The notes: generated by a model not told the origin, from the sequence alone. A stretch of DNA of 64,000 bases from Artemia franciscana (GCF_032884065.1 NC_088867.1:57424675-57488674), one strand, 5' to 3'; counted from the first letter of the stretch, positions 1-10,077 are shown. Made by a program: numbers and translations.

Positions 1-205
1 AAGGGATTCAGGTTGTGATCTTGACCAAAGGACTCTTAGATCTGCATATATTCAGGCAAAAAAAAAAAAAAATACTACCACCCAAACAGGTATAAAAATG
101 TTAGTGTTTTTCTAATGTTAAGTTTATGGGTGAAATAATGTGTTTTAACGCCTATATTAATTTGAATTGTACAGTAAATGAACCTTTCAAAAATCTCTGT
201 TTTAG

Positions 206-426
206 ATCAAGAATTTTGGTACAAAGATGCTCAAAGTACAATTTTGCAAAGACTTACTCAACTACCTAGATTTTCAAAGGCAAAAAATGTAATCATTTTT
301 GTGGCAGATGGCCTAGGTATGACAGGAGTAACAGCAGCAAGGATACTAAAAGGGCAAAAGAAAGGTCTAGAGGGTGAAGATGCTCAACTTACTTTTGAAA
401 GATTTACGGATTTGGCGTTACTAAAG
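206..426 (+). CDS. Alkaline phosphatase, one internal exon (N-terminal catalytic region)
   Basis: Encodes the start of the catalytic domain of an alkaline phosphatase, a zinc/magnesium phosphomonoesterase, in animals usually GPI-anchored or secreted. Seen: the block DQEFWYKDAQ (start of the mature domain in animal enzymes), then AKNVIIFVADGLG and TAARILKGQ. The Asp of ADGLG aligns with the metal-binding Asp of the family motif GDGMG, and the TAAR block follows as in known enzymes. The exon is bounded by a pyrimidine-rich acceptor ending at 205 (ctctgttttag) and a donor gtaacc at 427. The frame is also open upstream to an ATG at 178, but the family homology begins only after the acceptor, so I prefer a phase-1 internal exon. 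No further exon was recognised downstream. It could be a live exon of a long-intron gene or an orphan fragment; the family call is firm, the gene's integrity is not. Confidence 0.85.
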
Positions 427-2059
427 GTAACCAATTTAATTAAAATGCTCTGAATGCAGAATTTTATATAACATACTTCGAGGATTAAGTCTAACCATGC
501 AACTAGATCTTTACGCTGTTATTTAAAACAGTTTTTTTCATCTTTTGAGCCTTTACTTTAAGCAACTCCATCGAAAAACAGTCCTACCAAAATAACATAT
601 AAAATGATATATAGGACCAAAATAACATTTTGAAAGAACTCCTTAATAGGCATTTCTTTTTGGATGATCAAAAAAAGGTGTATTTTTCCTTGTTTGTTTT
701 GCCTGCTTGACAAAAGGGAGAAAAGGCTCCTCAGAAAGAAGGCATTGGAACTAGTTTAGGAAGATTATCATTGACAATATGTGGAATCTTACTTTTAAAA
801 GCAGTATATCCTCTTTTATGGTGTTGCAGCATGCCCCAGTAGTTTGGTTCTGGTTCCATGGAGCATTATAAATTTACGTTTTAGTAAGTGAGAAGCCGTA
901 CCAGGTTACAATGGTTACGCAGAACCTATTTAGAAAGATGATCAAGATGATCGACTGGGTACATTTTGTTCAGCTTTTTAGAGAGAAGGATTCGATCGTG
1001 TTGTGTCCTCCAGGAAAAATCAGTTGAGACATAAATTATCATGATACCAACTTAATAAGCTTTGTGACAAATTTACTCTTAATACGTCCGGCACTAAATT
1101 ATACTGACATGCCAAATTAGGTATTAACGTTTCATTTCGACATAAGAAAGTCATCAAGGAGGTTGAAAGATGGCAATGATTCCAAAAGAGGGAAAACAGT
1201 GGCTAAGAAAAAGAAAGAATAATAAAAAAGAGAAAAATTAAAAGAAAGAAAATATTTAAATACACAGAAAAATGGATGCCCTAGGGTATCATTTAGAGAG
1301 GATAAAAAAGCCAACGAAGTTGTTAAAAAGATAACAATAAGGCGAATGCATTGCTAATTTTATATTCTTAAAATTCTGCACTTCAAGATTCCTTTAATTC
1401 AAAGAAATTAACAAAAACCCGTTACTAAGCTTCATCTCCAAAGATTTTTTAGAAGTATCTATAAGAGCCATCTGTTCAAATCCGCAATGACACAACCTTA
1501 AATTAATGTGATGATGAAGAAGATGTGAGGCCCAACAGCATAAAAATTGAATCGACCCTAAATTAAAAAAAATTTCAACTTTGTTGACTACTTTCTATCC
1601 CTCTTTATCCATTTTGTTTTATGAACTTCACGATTATTGATGTTCTTATACTGTGTGGTAATCTGAAATACTGCTTGTCTATCTCTTTTCTTAAATTTTG
1701 TACAAAGTAAAAAAATTAATAAACCAAACTTTCAGAAGATTAAATCACTCTAAGGATGGCAAACCTCTTTTGACGACAATTTTATACACAATTTATCAAG
1801 CGGCGAAATCGGGTCCAAGCTTCTGTAATGCGATATGGGACCATATTGGAAGACTCGGGAAAAATTTTACGCAAGAAAAAATAACTTACTAATCTAATAT
1901 CACTTTCACTCATAATAACTGTGAACAAAGCTAAGCACAAACTAAGGGGAAAAACAACGGCATTATACATTTTACCAAGGAGCTTCTTTGTCATATTCAT
2001 TTTCTTTTCAGTTCCAGCAGCCAATAACTTCGTTGAAGATATTGAATCTCATACAGGAA
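427..2059. other. No recognisable gene; probable intron or intergenic DNA
   Basis: AT-rich sequence with short scattered open frames on both strands and no protein family I recognise. If the alkaline phosphatase gene is whole, this would be part of its next intron. No repeats shared with the rest of the window stood out here. Confidence 0.5.
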
Positions 2060-3420
2060 GTCCTAGATTAATAGGCTCTTGACATGTGGCACCGGATGCA
2101 CCAAAGAGATCCACTGAAGTCCAACTCAGATGCGACGGGGCAATTAAACGAAAAAACTTGGCATTTTCGAGTGTTCACATTCAAACCAATCTTTCCAAAT
2201 TTACTCGCAATTACACTAAAACTCTCCTTTAGACCAAACATTGACCAATTCAAGCTTAGCAAGTCATCCGCCTAAAATATCACTGCCATGCTAATCGCTT
2301 TTATAACACATGAAATCGGTATGCTATCCTTAGTTGACAGAGCATTATTATTATAGACTGCCGGTGACGTGATTGCACCTTGTTTAATGCCTACACAAAG
2401 GGATACTAACTGGAACGACTGAGCCCTCAATTCTTAGGTGCACATTTAGGTGGCGACACATATAAAACAGTGGACCGACAAGATCAATTGCAACTCCACG
2501 CCTGACCAGCTGCAACATAGCCTGTGAATGACTGAATTAGCCGGATGCATTACAAATATCATGCACACTAGCTACCAAAATTTATGTTATCCCAATTGAA
2601 TCTACCAATACTGAGCACACGGATCTCAGTGCCTTGGAGTGCCAAAGCTATCGGTGAAAACCGAAATGGAAAGGAGGTATAATAAAAGTCCTCTGAACAT
2701 TATGAATAATCAACAACTCAAAATTTTTTAGATAATACGCTCGACATGTGATACGACTATACGAACTAAAGCTAGAAGTGTATTTACCATTTTCAATAAT
2801 ATAACTACCCCAACACAAAGATTTTGAGGCAATACCCCTGAATAAAATATCAAATAAATATCACAGCTAAATATTCGTATAACAAGACCCTACCCATTTC
2901 CAAATGTTACGCACAAAGTCAATCGTATCCAGACGATGATTTTTTTTCAGTTTTCTTACTAAATCTTTAATCATATCAGACGTGAAAACAACCCGTTCCT
3001 TTCTAGGCCTTGTCTGTAAGATACTTTGTTCTGTTTATCAAATTAAACTCAAGTATTACTATCAGGACACTTTAAATGCTCAGAAAAAAGACTGGTTCAC
3101 TGACATACGTGACCAACTTCTGATGTTGGGACACCAAAAGGATTAGGATGTAGCTCTAATATCAGACTAAAATTTTCAGCTATTTCGTTAGCACAATTAA
3201 TGTTTACCTCTGTCAAGTGTCTGTTTAATTCACGGTTGAGTTTGTGCCTGCAAAATATACGGAACAAATTCAGAGAGCGAGATTTCAGCCTGCCAAATTT
3301 GTTCGAGGCTCTCAGCCGAACGATCGAGTCAGAGCACGCTTTTTGAAGCAGAAAGTTTGAAGACCAACCAAATTTTTACGTTTTTACTCTAATTATCTTA
3401 ACAGCAACTGCCACGGACAG
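2060..3420 (-). mobile_element. Decayed non-LTR retrotransposon (LINE) reverse transcriptase fragment
   Basis: Read on the minus strand, 3000-2060 gives a damaged reverse transcriptase: GVGIKQGAITSPAVYNN (place of the usual GVKQGGVLSP block), then IPISCVIKAISMAVIF-ADD (the YADD active-site region, first residue degraded), then GLKESFSVIASKFGKIGLN and TRKCQVFSFN, a layout typical of LINE RT between active site and thumb. Upstream, near 3000-2920, FTSDMIKDLVRKLKKNH resembles the linker before the RT domain. Several stops and frame changes break it. The last open stretch, 2262-2068, is 64 codons. An old, inactive copy; clade not assigned. Confidence 0.65.
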
Positions 3421-3429
3421 CATCCATAC

Positions 3430-4640
3430 GGAAAACACCTTAAAGTTCGAATGGATGCCATCGTACCCCAGCTTAAGGGGATTTGTTAGAGCACAATGTT
3501 ATACTGAGTCCGAGAAGAAATACACCTTAAGAACTAGAACAGTCCCGCAGCGTTCTACTTTCATGACAGTTCTTCACTAAGTCCTTAAGCGAGGCTTTAA
3601 AATCATCGGGGACGCCTTTAATAATGCCCACGTATTTTTTGGCCTACACCCTGACTGACATATTCATGTCACTGTTCTTCATTGAACCTACAATCTGTTC
3701 AGATTTATTTGAGCAGGTTACTAGGACAACAAGTATATTCAGATTTTACCATAGGCTATTTACCCTTCCCACAACTGATGATGCCTTGGCTATTCGAGAT
3801 TTAAACTCTTTTGTGATCGAGGCATCCCTCGACAGTGTAAATTCCAGGTGAATGAAGTCTTCAAACACATCTATTGAGTTGACCTCGATACAGACTTTCT
3901 TTACAGTAAATCTTTACATGATAGGCTTGATGGCCATAACTTTGGCTTTTTCCCAGTTTATCCACAGACCAACTTTAAAAGCTTCTTTTGAAAGCACATA
4001 TCGGTAACTTTTTCGATGGTTTCTGCAATTTAAGATTTAGCATCAGCAAAGTAAGTATCATTCAATTCACCATCTCTAAACTGGAGACCAAGGTGAAGGT
4101 GATTTGCCGTGTAAGTCATGATGTAGTCTAATCACGCAGTTGAAGAGATCGGGAGTGATGGTGCTACCTAAATCGGGAGATCGGGAGTGGTGGTGCAACC
4201 TAAATTAATAGAACTTGAACACCTGTCTTCTCTGAGATTGTGTTTTCCATTTACTTGGACGTAGCTCAGCATACCATCATGCAACTTTTCTAAAAGTGAA
4301 TTATATTTAGGGGATAGGCCTGTGGTATATAGCATTAGTCAGAGCAATTACCAATCTATAGAGTTAAAGCCTACTTGGAAGTCGAGAAATCCAATTCACT
4401 TTTGCACATTTTGGTGAAAATTTCGTGTCACCTCTATATACTAGTGCATAGTGAAGATTTGCTTTGTTTTTGACCTGCCGGGTACGAACCCAGCTGGCTG
4501 AGTCTTCTAATTCTATTCAGGAAGGCAGAGGATCTGTACAAAAGTATCATGACAAAAAGTTAACTTTCCTGAACGGCAAAATAATGGCAGCGTGCAAATC
4601 TTTCAGTATTCACTCCGTCGTCCTTACAATTGGGAAGATG
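3430..4640 (-). mobile_element. Decayed LINE reverse transcriptase fragment, second element
   Basis: Minus-strand pieces match a different LINE: KLHDGMLSYVQVNGKH near 4292-4243, a region ending TPDLFNCVI near 4150-4126 (normally GVRQGC...SPLLFN), LQFRDGELNDTYFADA near 4080-4030 (YFADA in place of the active-site FADD), and DFIHLEFTLSRDASITKEF followed by SRIAKASSVVGRVNSLW near 3880-3745, the post-RT segment of craniofacial-development-2-like LINEs. Reading frame is lost many times. A 32-base stretch is duplicated in tandem at about 4147-4210 (gatcgggagtg...). The element is upstream of, and in line with, the fragment at 2060-3420, but the RT core occurs twice, so they are separate copies. Confidence 0.65.
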
Positions 4641-4939
4641 AACTGGAGCCATATTGTCATTTATGGGTTTCCAATATGAAAATATTAACTTTTTAGTGTA
4701 TCATTAACTTCTCGTCAGGATGACCACTTGCCATTGGTGGTAGTTTTCTCTGGCGGTAACACTTTTGAGAAAACCTAGTACTATAGCAGGATTTTTCCGG
4801 AAAAAGAGCAGTTTTTCTTATAAAGGGGTGAAAAGGGGCGAAATGTCATCATGTAAAATGTCTTTATGTAAGCCTTTTGAAAGGATAAACTGACACATGT
4901 CTAGTTTACCTAGAAGCAGCATTGTGTCTAACAACCTCT

Positions 4940-5035
4940 ACTAGTTACCCTAACTTAACCTAGCCTAACTAAACCTAAACTAACCTACCCCGAGGTTCAA
5001 TCTTAACCTAGCTTAGCCTATCCTAGCCTAAGCTA
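4940..5035. repeat. Degenerate CCTAA-type tract (telomere-like)
   Basis: Irregular repetition of CCTAAC, CCTAGC, CCTAAA and AACCTA words over about 95 bases, e.g. cctaacttaacctagcctaa. The unit resembles the arthropod telomere repeat TTAGG/CCTAA but is never perfect for more than two units. It lies about 80 bases beyond the stop codon of the ankyrin gene. Could be an interstitial telomere relic or simple low-complexity drift. Confidence 0.5.
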
Positions 5036-5115
5036 TCTCAAGATTCTGAAGATCCAGACACAAATATCTATACATTCTCTTGTTTTGTATATTTTTGTAC
5101 CAAATCTACTGGTTT

Positions 5116-7482
5116 CTATTTAAGAGGTGATTTCTTAAAGCAAAGTTGAAGCTCTTCCTCAAAAGTCAAGAATTTTTTTAAACAGAGTGGCATGTCGAAC
5201 CGTTCAAAGCAATCACTTAAACTGACAAGACACTTATTATTTATGATAACATGCCGGCATATTGATTTCAGAGAATCATATTCATTAAAAGCAAGGTTGC
5301 ATACTCTAGAATATAACTTCATTGTAGCTTCTTCATCTGTAGTGCATTTTTTTATTTGATCCTCTAACAATGCTCGATACTCATCTTTTTTATTGGAGTG
5401 ATGAATTGATTTTTTTTCTAAAAGATATTCAGCTACAGCAAAGTTTTTCTCAGACAAAGCTATAGCTAAAGGCGTCAACCCATCTTCATCTAAAGCATCT
5501 ACAGTTGCACCTCTTGAAAGAAGTAACTTTACAATTTCCATTTTATCTTCTGTGTTTGATGGGACTATTCCCCAATACCTTTTCACAGCACAGTTTTTTT
5601 TCACAGCACAATGTAAGGGAGTACGCCTTTTAACATCTAAAGCATTTATAAGTGCACCCTTTGAAACAAGGAAACGACACATCTCGAGTCTACCTTGTCC
5701 AGCAGCAAAGTGTAAAGGTGTTCCTCCGCTATCCCTCTCATCGCAAGTCTTGAGGTTGATGTCTGCACCCTTTTCTAAAAGATAGTTAACTGCAGATATT
5801 TTTCCGTTTTCTACGGCCCAATGTAAAGGAGTGAACTTAATATTGTCTAAGGCGTTTATATGTGCACCCTCAGAAACAAGTAACACACAAATATGTAGGT
5901 TGTCATTCATGGCAGCATAGTGTAATGGTGTAAACCCTATGTAATCTGAAGCATGTATAGAAGCACCTTTTGAAAGCAGCAATTCTACAATTTTTACATT
6001 ATCTCGTCTTAGCCAGGGGTTATACGCAGCCCAAATTAATGGAGTACGCCGTTTATTGTCTAAAGCGTCTACATGTGCACCTTTTGAAAGAAGCAACTCT
6101 ACAATTTCTACTATATTTCGTGAAGCCCCGGGTGTTTTCAAAGCACAATGTAATGGAGTACTCTTTTCATCGTCTAAAGCGTCTGCATGTGCACCTTTTG
6201 AAAGCAGAAACTGACACATGTCTAGATTAAATTTTGCAACAGAAAAATGTAAGGGTGTATACCTTTTCCTTTGTAACCTTTCCCAAATACGGCAATACTT
6301 CAAATTGATATTTGCTCCCTTTTCTAAGAGATAACTAGCTATGGATATATACTCATAATCTAAGGCGAAATGTAAAGGAGTACCACTATAATCGTCTATG
6401 TCTATTTGTGCACCCTTTGAAACTAGTAGCCGACAACAATCTAGTTTGTTATGCATTACAGCATAATGTAACGGTGCACACCGGAAATTGTCTAAAATAT
6501 CAGTAGACGCACCTCTTGAAAGAAGTAACTTGACAGTTTCTAGTTTGTCTCCTGCTTTTATTTTCTTAAGATTTTCTCTCACAGCCAAGTGCAAAGGAGT
6601 CCGCCCATCAACATCTAAAGCATCTATAAGTGCACCCTTTGAAACAAGTAACCGACACATGTCAAACTTACCTTTTGAAGCAGCAAAGTGTAAAGGTGTT
6701 CCTCCGCTATCCCTCTCATCGCAAGTCTTTAGGTTGATGTTTGCACCCTTTTCTAAAAGATATGTAGCTACAGATATTTGCCCTTTTCTTGCGGCCCAAT
6801 GTAAAGATGTAAAAGTAAAACAACTCTTCAAGTATCTGAATTTCTTTGAATAAAGTAACTGAAAAATATCTAGATTGCTCCGTTTGGCAGCATAATGTAA
6901 CGGTGTAAGCCCATACTTATCTGCAGCCTCTATAGATGCTCTTTTTGAAAGAAGTAACTTGACAATTTCTTGTTTTTCTTCTGCTTTTTTTCTAGTTTCA
7001 GCAATTTTCTCTTCTTTCACGGCCAAGTGTAAAGGAGTAAGCTCTTTACCATCTAAAGCTTGTATATGTGCACCCTTTGAAACAAGTAACTGACACATGC
7101 CGAGATTACCTTGTGCAGCAGCAAAGTGTAAAGGTGTTTGTCCACAATCTTCCAAATTTTTAGATTTGAAATGAAGGTTTGCTCCTTTTTTTAAAAGATA
7201 TTTAGCAACGGATAGTTGCCCCTTTTTTGCGGCCCAATGTAAAGGAGTATAACTTTTATTGTCTAATGTGTCTATGCCAGCACCTTTTGAAAGAAGTAAC
7301 TGGCACATGTCTAGTTTACCCTCTGCAGCAGCTTCGTGCAAAGGTGCTCGTCCACAACTTTTTCGTGAAGATTCAATTTCACAACTGCATGTGCCCAATA
7401 ATCGTACTGAAATACATTTAGCCTTGACAGGTGCAAACGCGCTGGAATTTTGAAAACTCAAATTACATATTTTTCTTTTTTT
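5116..7482 (-). CDS. Ankyrin-repeat protein with C-terminal SOCS-box-like segment (main part)
   Basis: Long intronless frame of about 788 codons made of about 18 ankyrin repeats (GRAPLHEAA... to SIHHSNKK, 5400-7355), each with the TPLHxAA and LLLSKGA signatures. Repeats fall into a four-repeat super-period (HWAA, HFAA, HLAV, HYAA types), so the array grew by block duplication. The last ~90 residues are not ankyrin. They contain LKSICRHVI, an exact BC-box pattern LxxxCxxxI, and 17 residues later MPLCLKKFL, which fits the end of a Cul5 box. That architecture matches ankyrin/SOCS (ASB-type) adaptors, which bind Elongin B/C and cullin-5 to present substrates for ubiquitination. The frame has no ATG before the repeats: it opens after a TAA at 7483-7485, and the first ~40 residues continue the N-terminal repeat of the upstream frame (7458-8315). 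I therefore treat it as the 3' part of one gene broken or misread at the A9 run 7476-7484. Stop TAG at 5116-5118. Confidence 0.92.
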   Translation of the reverse strand, partial: KKRKICNLSFQNSSAFAPVKAKCISVRLLGTCSCEIESSRKSCGRAPLHEAAAEGKLDMCQLLLSKGAGIDTLDNKSYTPLHWAAKKGQLSVAKYLLKKGANLHFKSKNLEDCGQTPLHFAAAQGNLGMCQLLVSKGAHIQALDGKELTPLHLAVKEEKIAETRKKAEEKQEIVKLLLSKRASIEAADKYGLTPLHYAAKRSNLDIFQLLYSKKFRYLKSCFTFTSLHWAARKGQISVATYLLEKGANINLKTCDERDSGGTPLHFAASKGKFDMCRLLVSKGALIDALDVDGRTPLHLAVRENLKKIKAGDKLETVKLLLSRGASTDILDNFRCAPLHYAVMHNKLDCCRLLVSKGAQIDIDDYSGTPLHFALDYEYISIASYLLEKGANINLKYCRIWERLQRKRYTPLHFSVAKFNLDMCQFLLSKGAHADALDDEKSTPLHCALKTPGASRNIVEIVELLLSKGAHVDALDNKRRTPLIWAAYNPWLRRDNVKIVELLLSKGASIHASDYIGFTPLHYAAMNDNLHICVLLVSEGAHINALDNIKFTPLHWAVENGKISAVNYLLEKGADINLKTCDERDSGGTPLHFAAGQGRLEMCRFLVSKGALINALDVKRRTPLHCAVKKNCAVKRYWGIVPSNTEDKMEIVKLLLSRGATVDALDEDGLTPLAIALSEKNFAVAEYLLEKKSIHHSNKKDEYRALLEDQIKKCTTDEEATMKLYSRVCNLAFNEYDSLKSICRHVIINNKCLVSLSDCFERFDMPLCLKKFLTFEEELQLCFKKSPLK

Positions 7483-8315
7483 TTATCTGCACCTTTGCTA
7501 CCTGGGTTATTCATTACTTCAAAATCCCTTTTTCTTGATGGTTCACTTTTTCTTGAAATTTTAATTTTAGAATTGCATTTGTCTGATTTGTCAGGCCATT
7601 CGGCGAAACTACATTCTGTCTTGATAGGCAATGACCTATTAACATTTTTAAAGTTCAAATCACTTGTTTTTCTTTGTTTGGGATTCTCAGCCTTGGTGGC
7701 TTGGTCACTCATCTCTTCAAAAGGCCTTTTTCTAGACACTTCAAGCTTAGAAACACTTACACTCAGTTCATCACGTAATTGGGTGGAAATATATTCTGCC
7801 TTGTTATGACTACTAGACCCGATTGAATTTGGTAAGCTCAAATCATGATTTTTTCTTTGTTTTGAAATTGCAGCCTTGTAACTTGCGTCACTTGTTTGTT
7901 CAAAACACTTTCCTGGCCCTTTAATTTTAGGAATGTATGCACAAGGTTCTTCATGTAATCCGGTAGAAATACATGCAGCCATAAATACCCTCGGATTTTC
8001 AGAGTCCTTGTCACGAGTTTTCTTTTTCCTCAAATTTACAGCCTTTGTAAGACTGTGGCTAATCTTTTTCTCTAAATGACTTTTTCTTGATTTTAGTCTA
8101 GTGGAAATACTTTCTGCCTCGATAGGCATAGACGTGCTTGTATCTCTAAAACTTCTGTTCCAAGTTTTCATTTGTTTTACATCTACAGTCATGCTGGAAT
8201 ATGGCTCACTTATTCCCACAGTAGCGGAGTTTACAACCTTAGAAACACAGTTATCCATAGATGATTCTAGGTTATGATCGTGACTTTTGTCATACCTTTT
8301 GTAATCTTCTCTCAT
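7458..8315 (-). CDS. N-terminal part of the same ankyrin gene: basic ~60-residue repeats
   Basis: 285 codons from an ATG at 8313-8315, directly preceded by an in-frame TAA, to TGA at 7458-7460. Rich in Lys, Arg and Ser, with no membrane segment and probably disordered. It is built from about four imperfect ~60-residue units, each starting like CISTGL, YISTQL or ESISTRL, then a SRK-x-PFE-like block, then KQRK..DL. The same unit goes on in the next frame (RKICNLSFQ... then CISVRL, leading into the first ankyrin repeat), so the two frames, which overlap by about 25 bases, belong to one protein of about 1070 residues. One more A in the A9 run at 7476-7484 would put both in one frame. Explanations: an assembly or sequencing slip (most likely), a recent disabling mutation, or programmed slippage. 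Promoter elements lie just upstream. No known domain recognised in this part. Confidence 0.85.
   Translation of the reverse strand: MREDYKRYDKSHDHNLESSMDNCVSKVVNSATVGISEPYSSMTVDVKQMKTWNRSFRDTSTSMPIEAESISTRLKSRKSHLEKKISHSLTKAVNLRKKKTRDKDSENPRVFMAACISTGLHEEPCAYIPKIKGPGKCFEQTSDASYKAAISKQRKNHDLSLPNSIGSSSHNKAEYISTQLRDELSVSVSKLEVSRKRPFEEMSDQATKAENPKQRKTSDLNFKNVNRSLPIKTECSFAEWPDKSDKCNSKIKISRKSEPSRKRDFEVMNNPGSKGADKKKEKYVI
7476..7484 (-). other. A9 homopolymer at the frame junction of the ankyrin gene
   Basis: Nine A on the minus strand exactly where the N-terminal repeat leaves one frame and resumes in the other. Homopolymers are classic places for sequencing indels and for polymerase or ribosome slippage. 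Confidence 0.85.
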
Positions 8316-8331
8316 TGCTTACTATTTCTAA

Positions 8332-8367
8332 ACTGACAATCAATTTTCAAAAGCAAATTTATTTATA
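8332..8367 (-). promoter_or_regulatory. Core promoter of the ankyrin gene: TATA box plus TCAGT initiator
   Basis: On the minus strand TATAAATA lies at 8367-8360 and TCAGT at 8336-8332. With the A of TCAGT (8334) as +1, the first T of the TATA box is at -33, correct spacing for a TATA/initiator promoter. TCAGT is the arthropod initiator consensus. The 5' leader would be only about 18 bases before the ATG at 8315; the start context has G at -3. Confidence 0.7.
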
Positions 8368-8374
8368 GAGTTGG

Positions 8375-8410
8375 TGACGTATGTATCCATACTAGGCGTT
8401 AATGACGTAA
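8375..8410. promoter_or_regulatory. Two TGACGTA (CRE/ATF-type) bZIP sites
   Basis: TGACGTAT at 8375-8382 and TGACGTAA at 8403-8410, 28 bases apart, 8-50 bases upstream of the TATA box of the ankyrin gene. They match the core of CREB/ATF sites. Binding is inferred only from the motif and position. Confidence 0.45.
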
Positions 8411-9850
8411 ATTATCTTTGTCATGTCCTCTCGAAAGATGGTTATGATGTCATGTCAGTGCGACAATACCATACATTACAATACATTACAATACCATAAT
8501 CAACATGGTCATGTGTCTTACCAAAGTGTGAATACCATCTTTATGTATGGAAAATTTATTAACCAAATACTGCAATGAAAAACTAGACTGTTAAACTTAC
8601 AAAGTTGCAGCAGTCTGTAGCCTTTAGAGTTTCCTTTCTGTATACCAAGTTTACCCAGCTGAGCATATTATCTACCACTTTTGATACTGACTTGCGCGTT
8701 AAGATCAAGCCTGAGCACTGTTCTGTTTTTCTGAAGAAAGAAAAAAAAATTAAAAATGGCTCAAATGAAACAAAACAGGTCAACAAAAAACGTTAGACCA
8801 GTTTCTGTTTCTATTCTGTTTTTTATATAAAACAATTGCTCTCTTTTAAAAATTGTAAATGATGACTTTTGGCTTGTTATCAAAAAGTTAATAATGGCGT
8901 CAGTTGTTCAAGCCTTAAATACCTTAATAACTTAATAGCCTTAATAACCTTAATAACTTTAATAGCCTTAATAACTTAAAAATTGTGCTCTGTTGCCCAG
9001 GCACACTGCCTTTGCATGAAATAATCAGCAATCACTAATATCTTTTTGCTCAAAACACTAGTACTAGGATACGCTAAGATGCTTTAGAGATGTTTCTAGC
9101 AGCTCAAGAAAGATCTTTTCACTTTGAGTCCAGAAAATATCCTAGCTAAAATTTTTCAAAAGAAAAAATAATGTCTAATACGGTGATTCGTATTAGAAAA
9201 TACTGTTCTAAACCCTCCACCGAATATATCCTTAAGTAATGAAGTAAAATGACATTTTTCAAATTCTTAATTTCAAAGAAACCAAGACTCTGCTGCTTAA
9301 TACTTTCTTTAAACATTCTGTTATCTTAAATAGGTTATCAAAGAAATACAAACATAAGAACAATACACTTTTTGATAACTTATTTCGAAAATTACAGAAT
9401 TTCAGGTCTCTCAAAATTCACTCATTTTGCAAACGCTCTACGTCTAGGATTTCTATATTATTAGTAAAATCTAAGTCTTGGAGAATTTTACTTCCCCATT
9501 TGATTCCGTGTACTTTTACATCCTTGGCTTTGTTCCTTAGGACAAAGTCAAAGAAGATAATCCATGTAACTGGGGAAAGAACGAAATACTGCTCAAATCC
9601 TAATTTAATACAAAACCAGCTACTAACTACTAATCTCAGTTCTTACCTTAACCGCAGCAATGTTATTCTTGTACATAGCACTATTCAGCTTAATGTATTT
9701 ATCTGATATGCCATACAAGGACATGGCCTTCCTTGAAGCTGTTCTATCAGCTGAATTAAATGCTTACTCATAAGTAGTTGGGCCATAACAAATTCTAGCA
9801 GAGAGATAGGGGAATCGATCAAGACATTGGTATCGATTATGTACACTTGG
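8411..9850. other. Intergenic region between divergent genes; short minisatellite
   Basis: No gene recognised. At 8922-8980 is an imperfect ~10-base tandem repeat of the form CCTTAATAA(C/T). At 8466-8505 the word attacaatac is repeated. The remainder is plain AT-rich sequence. Confidence 0.5.
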
Positions 9851-9853
9851 GTG

Positions 9854-10077
9854 TTACGTAATGCTTCATGGAGTATTTTTTCTTTGCTTGTTACGTGATT
9901 GTTTACTTATGCAATTGCTTTTTTTCAAGATTTCTTTGATTTTTACGTAAAGGTTAATTGTGTAAAAGCCTAAGGGCGTTGGAAAAGACTCTCAGGGCAA
10001 AATGTCAGTCAAGTTGGAATACCACTGTTGGTAAAAAAATGATATTAGTCCAATGTTTACTTATGTAGATGACGTAA
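9854..10077. promoter_or_regulatory. Cluster of four TTACGTAA-like bZIP sites
   Basis: Perfect palindrome TTACGTAA at 9854-9861 and 9943-9950, TTACGTGA at 9891-9898, and TGACGTAA at 10070-10077. TTACGTAA is the site of PAR/NFIL3-type bZIP factors (Vrille and Pdp1 in insects). They lie 85-310 bases upstream of the probable start of the small secreted-protein gene. This stretch is not one of the window's dispersed repeats, though the same word also occurs inside the foldback family elsewhere. Confidence 0.45.

Noticed and set aside
1465-1500. tRNA-like B-box (gttcaaatcc)
   Set aside because: No matching A-box, acceptor stem or anticodon arm upstream.
5552-6853. Open frames on the plus strand within the ankyrin gene
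   Set aside because: They are antisense shadows of the repetitive ankyrin coding sequence and show no family of their own.
5116-8315. Bacterial or symbiont origin of the ankyrin gene
   Set aside because: Eukaryotic TATA/initiator, SOCS-type tail and base composition like the surroundings; nothing points to transfer.
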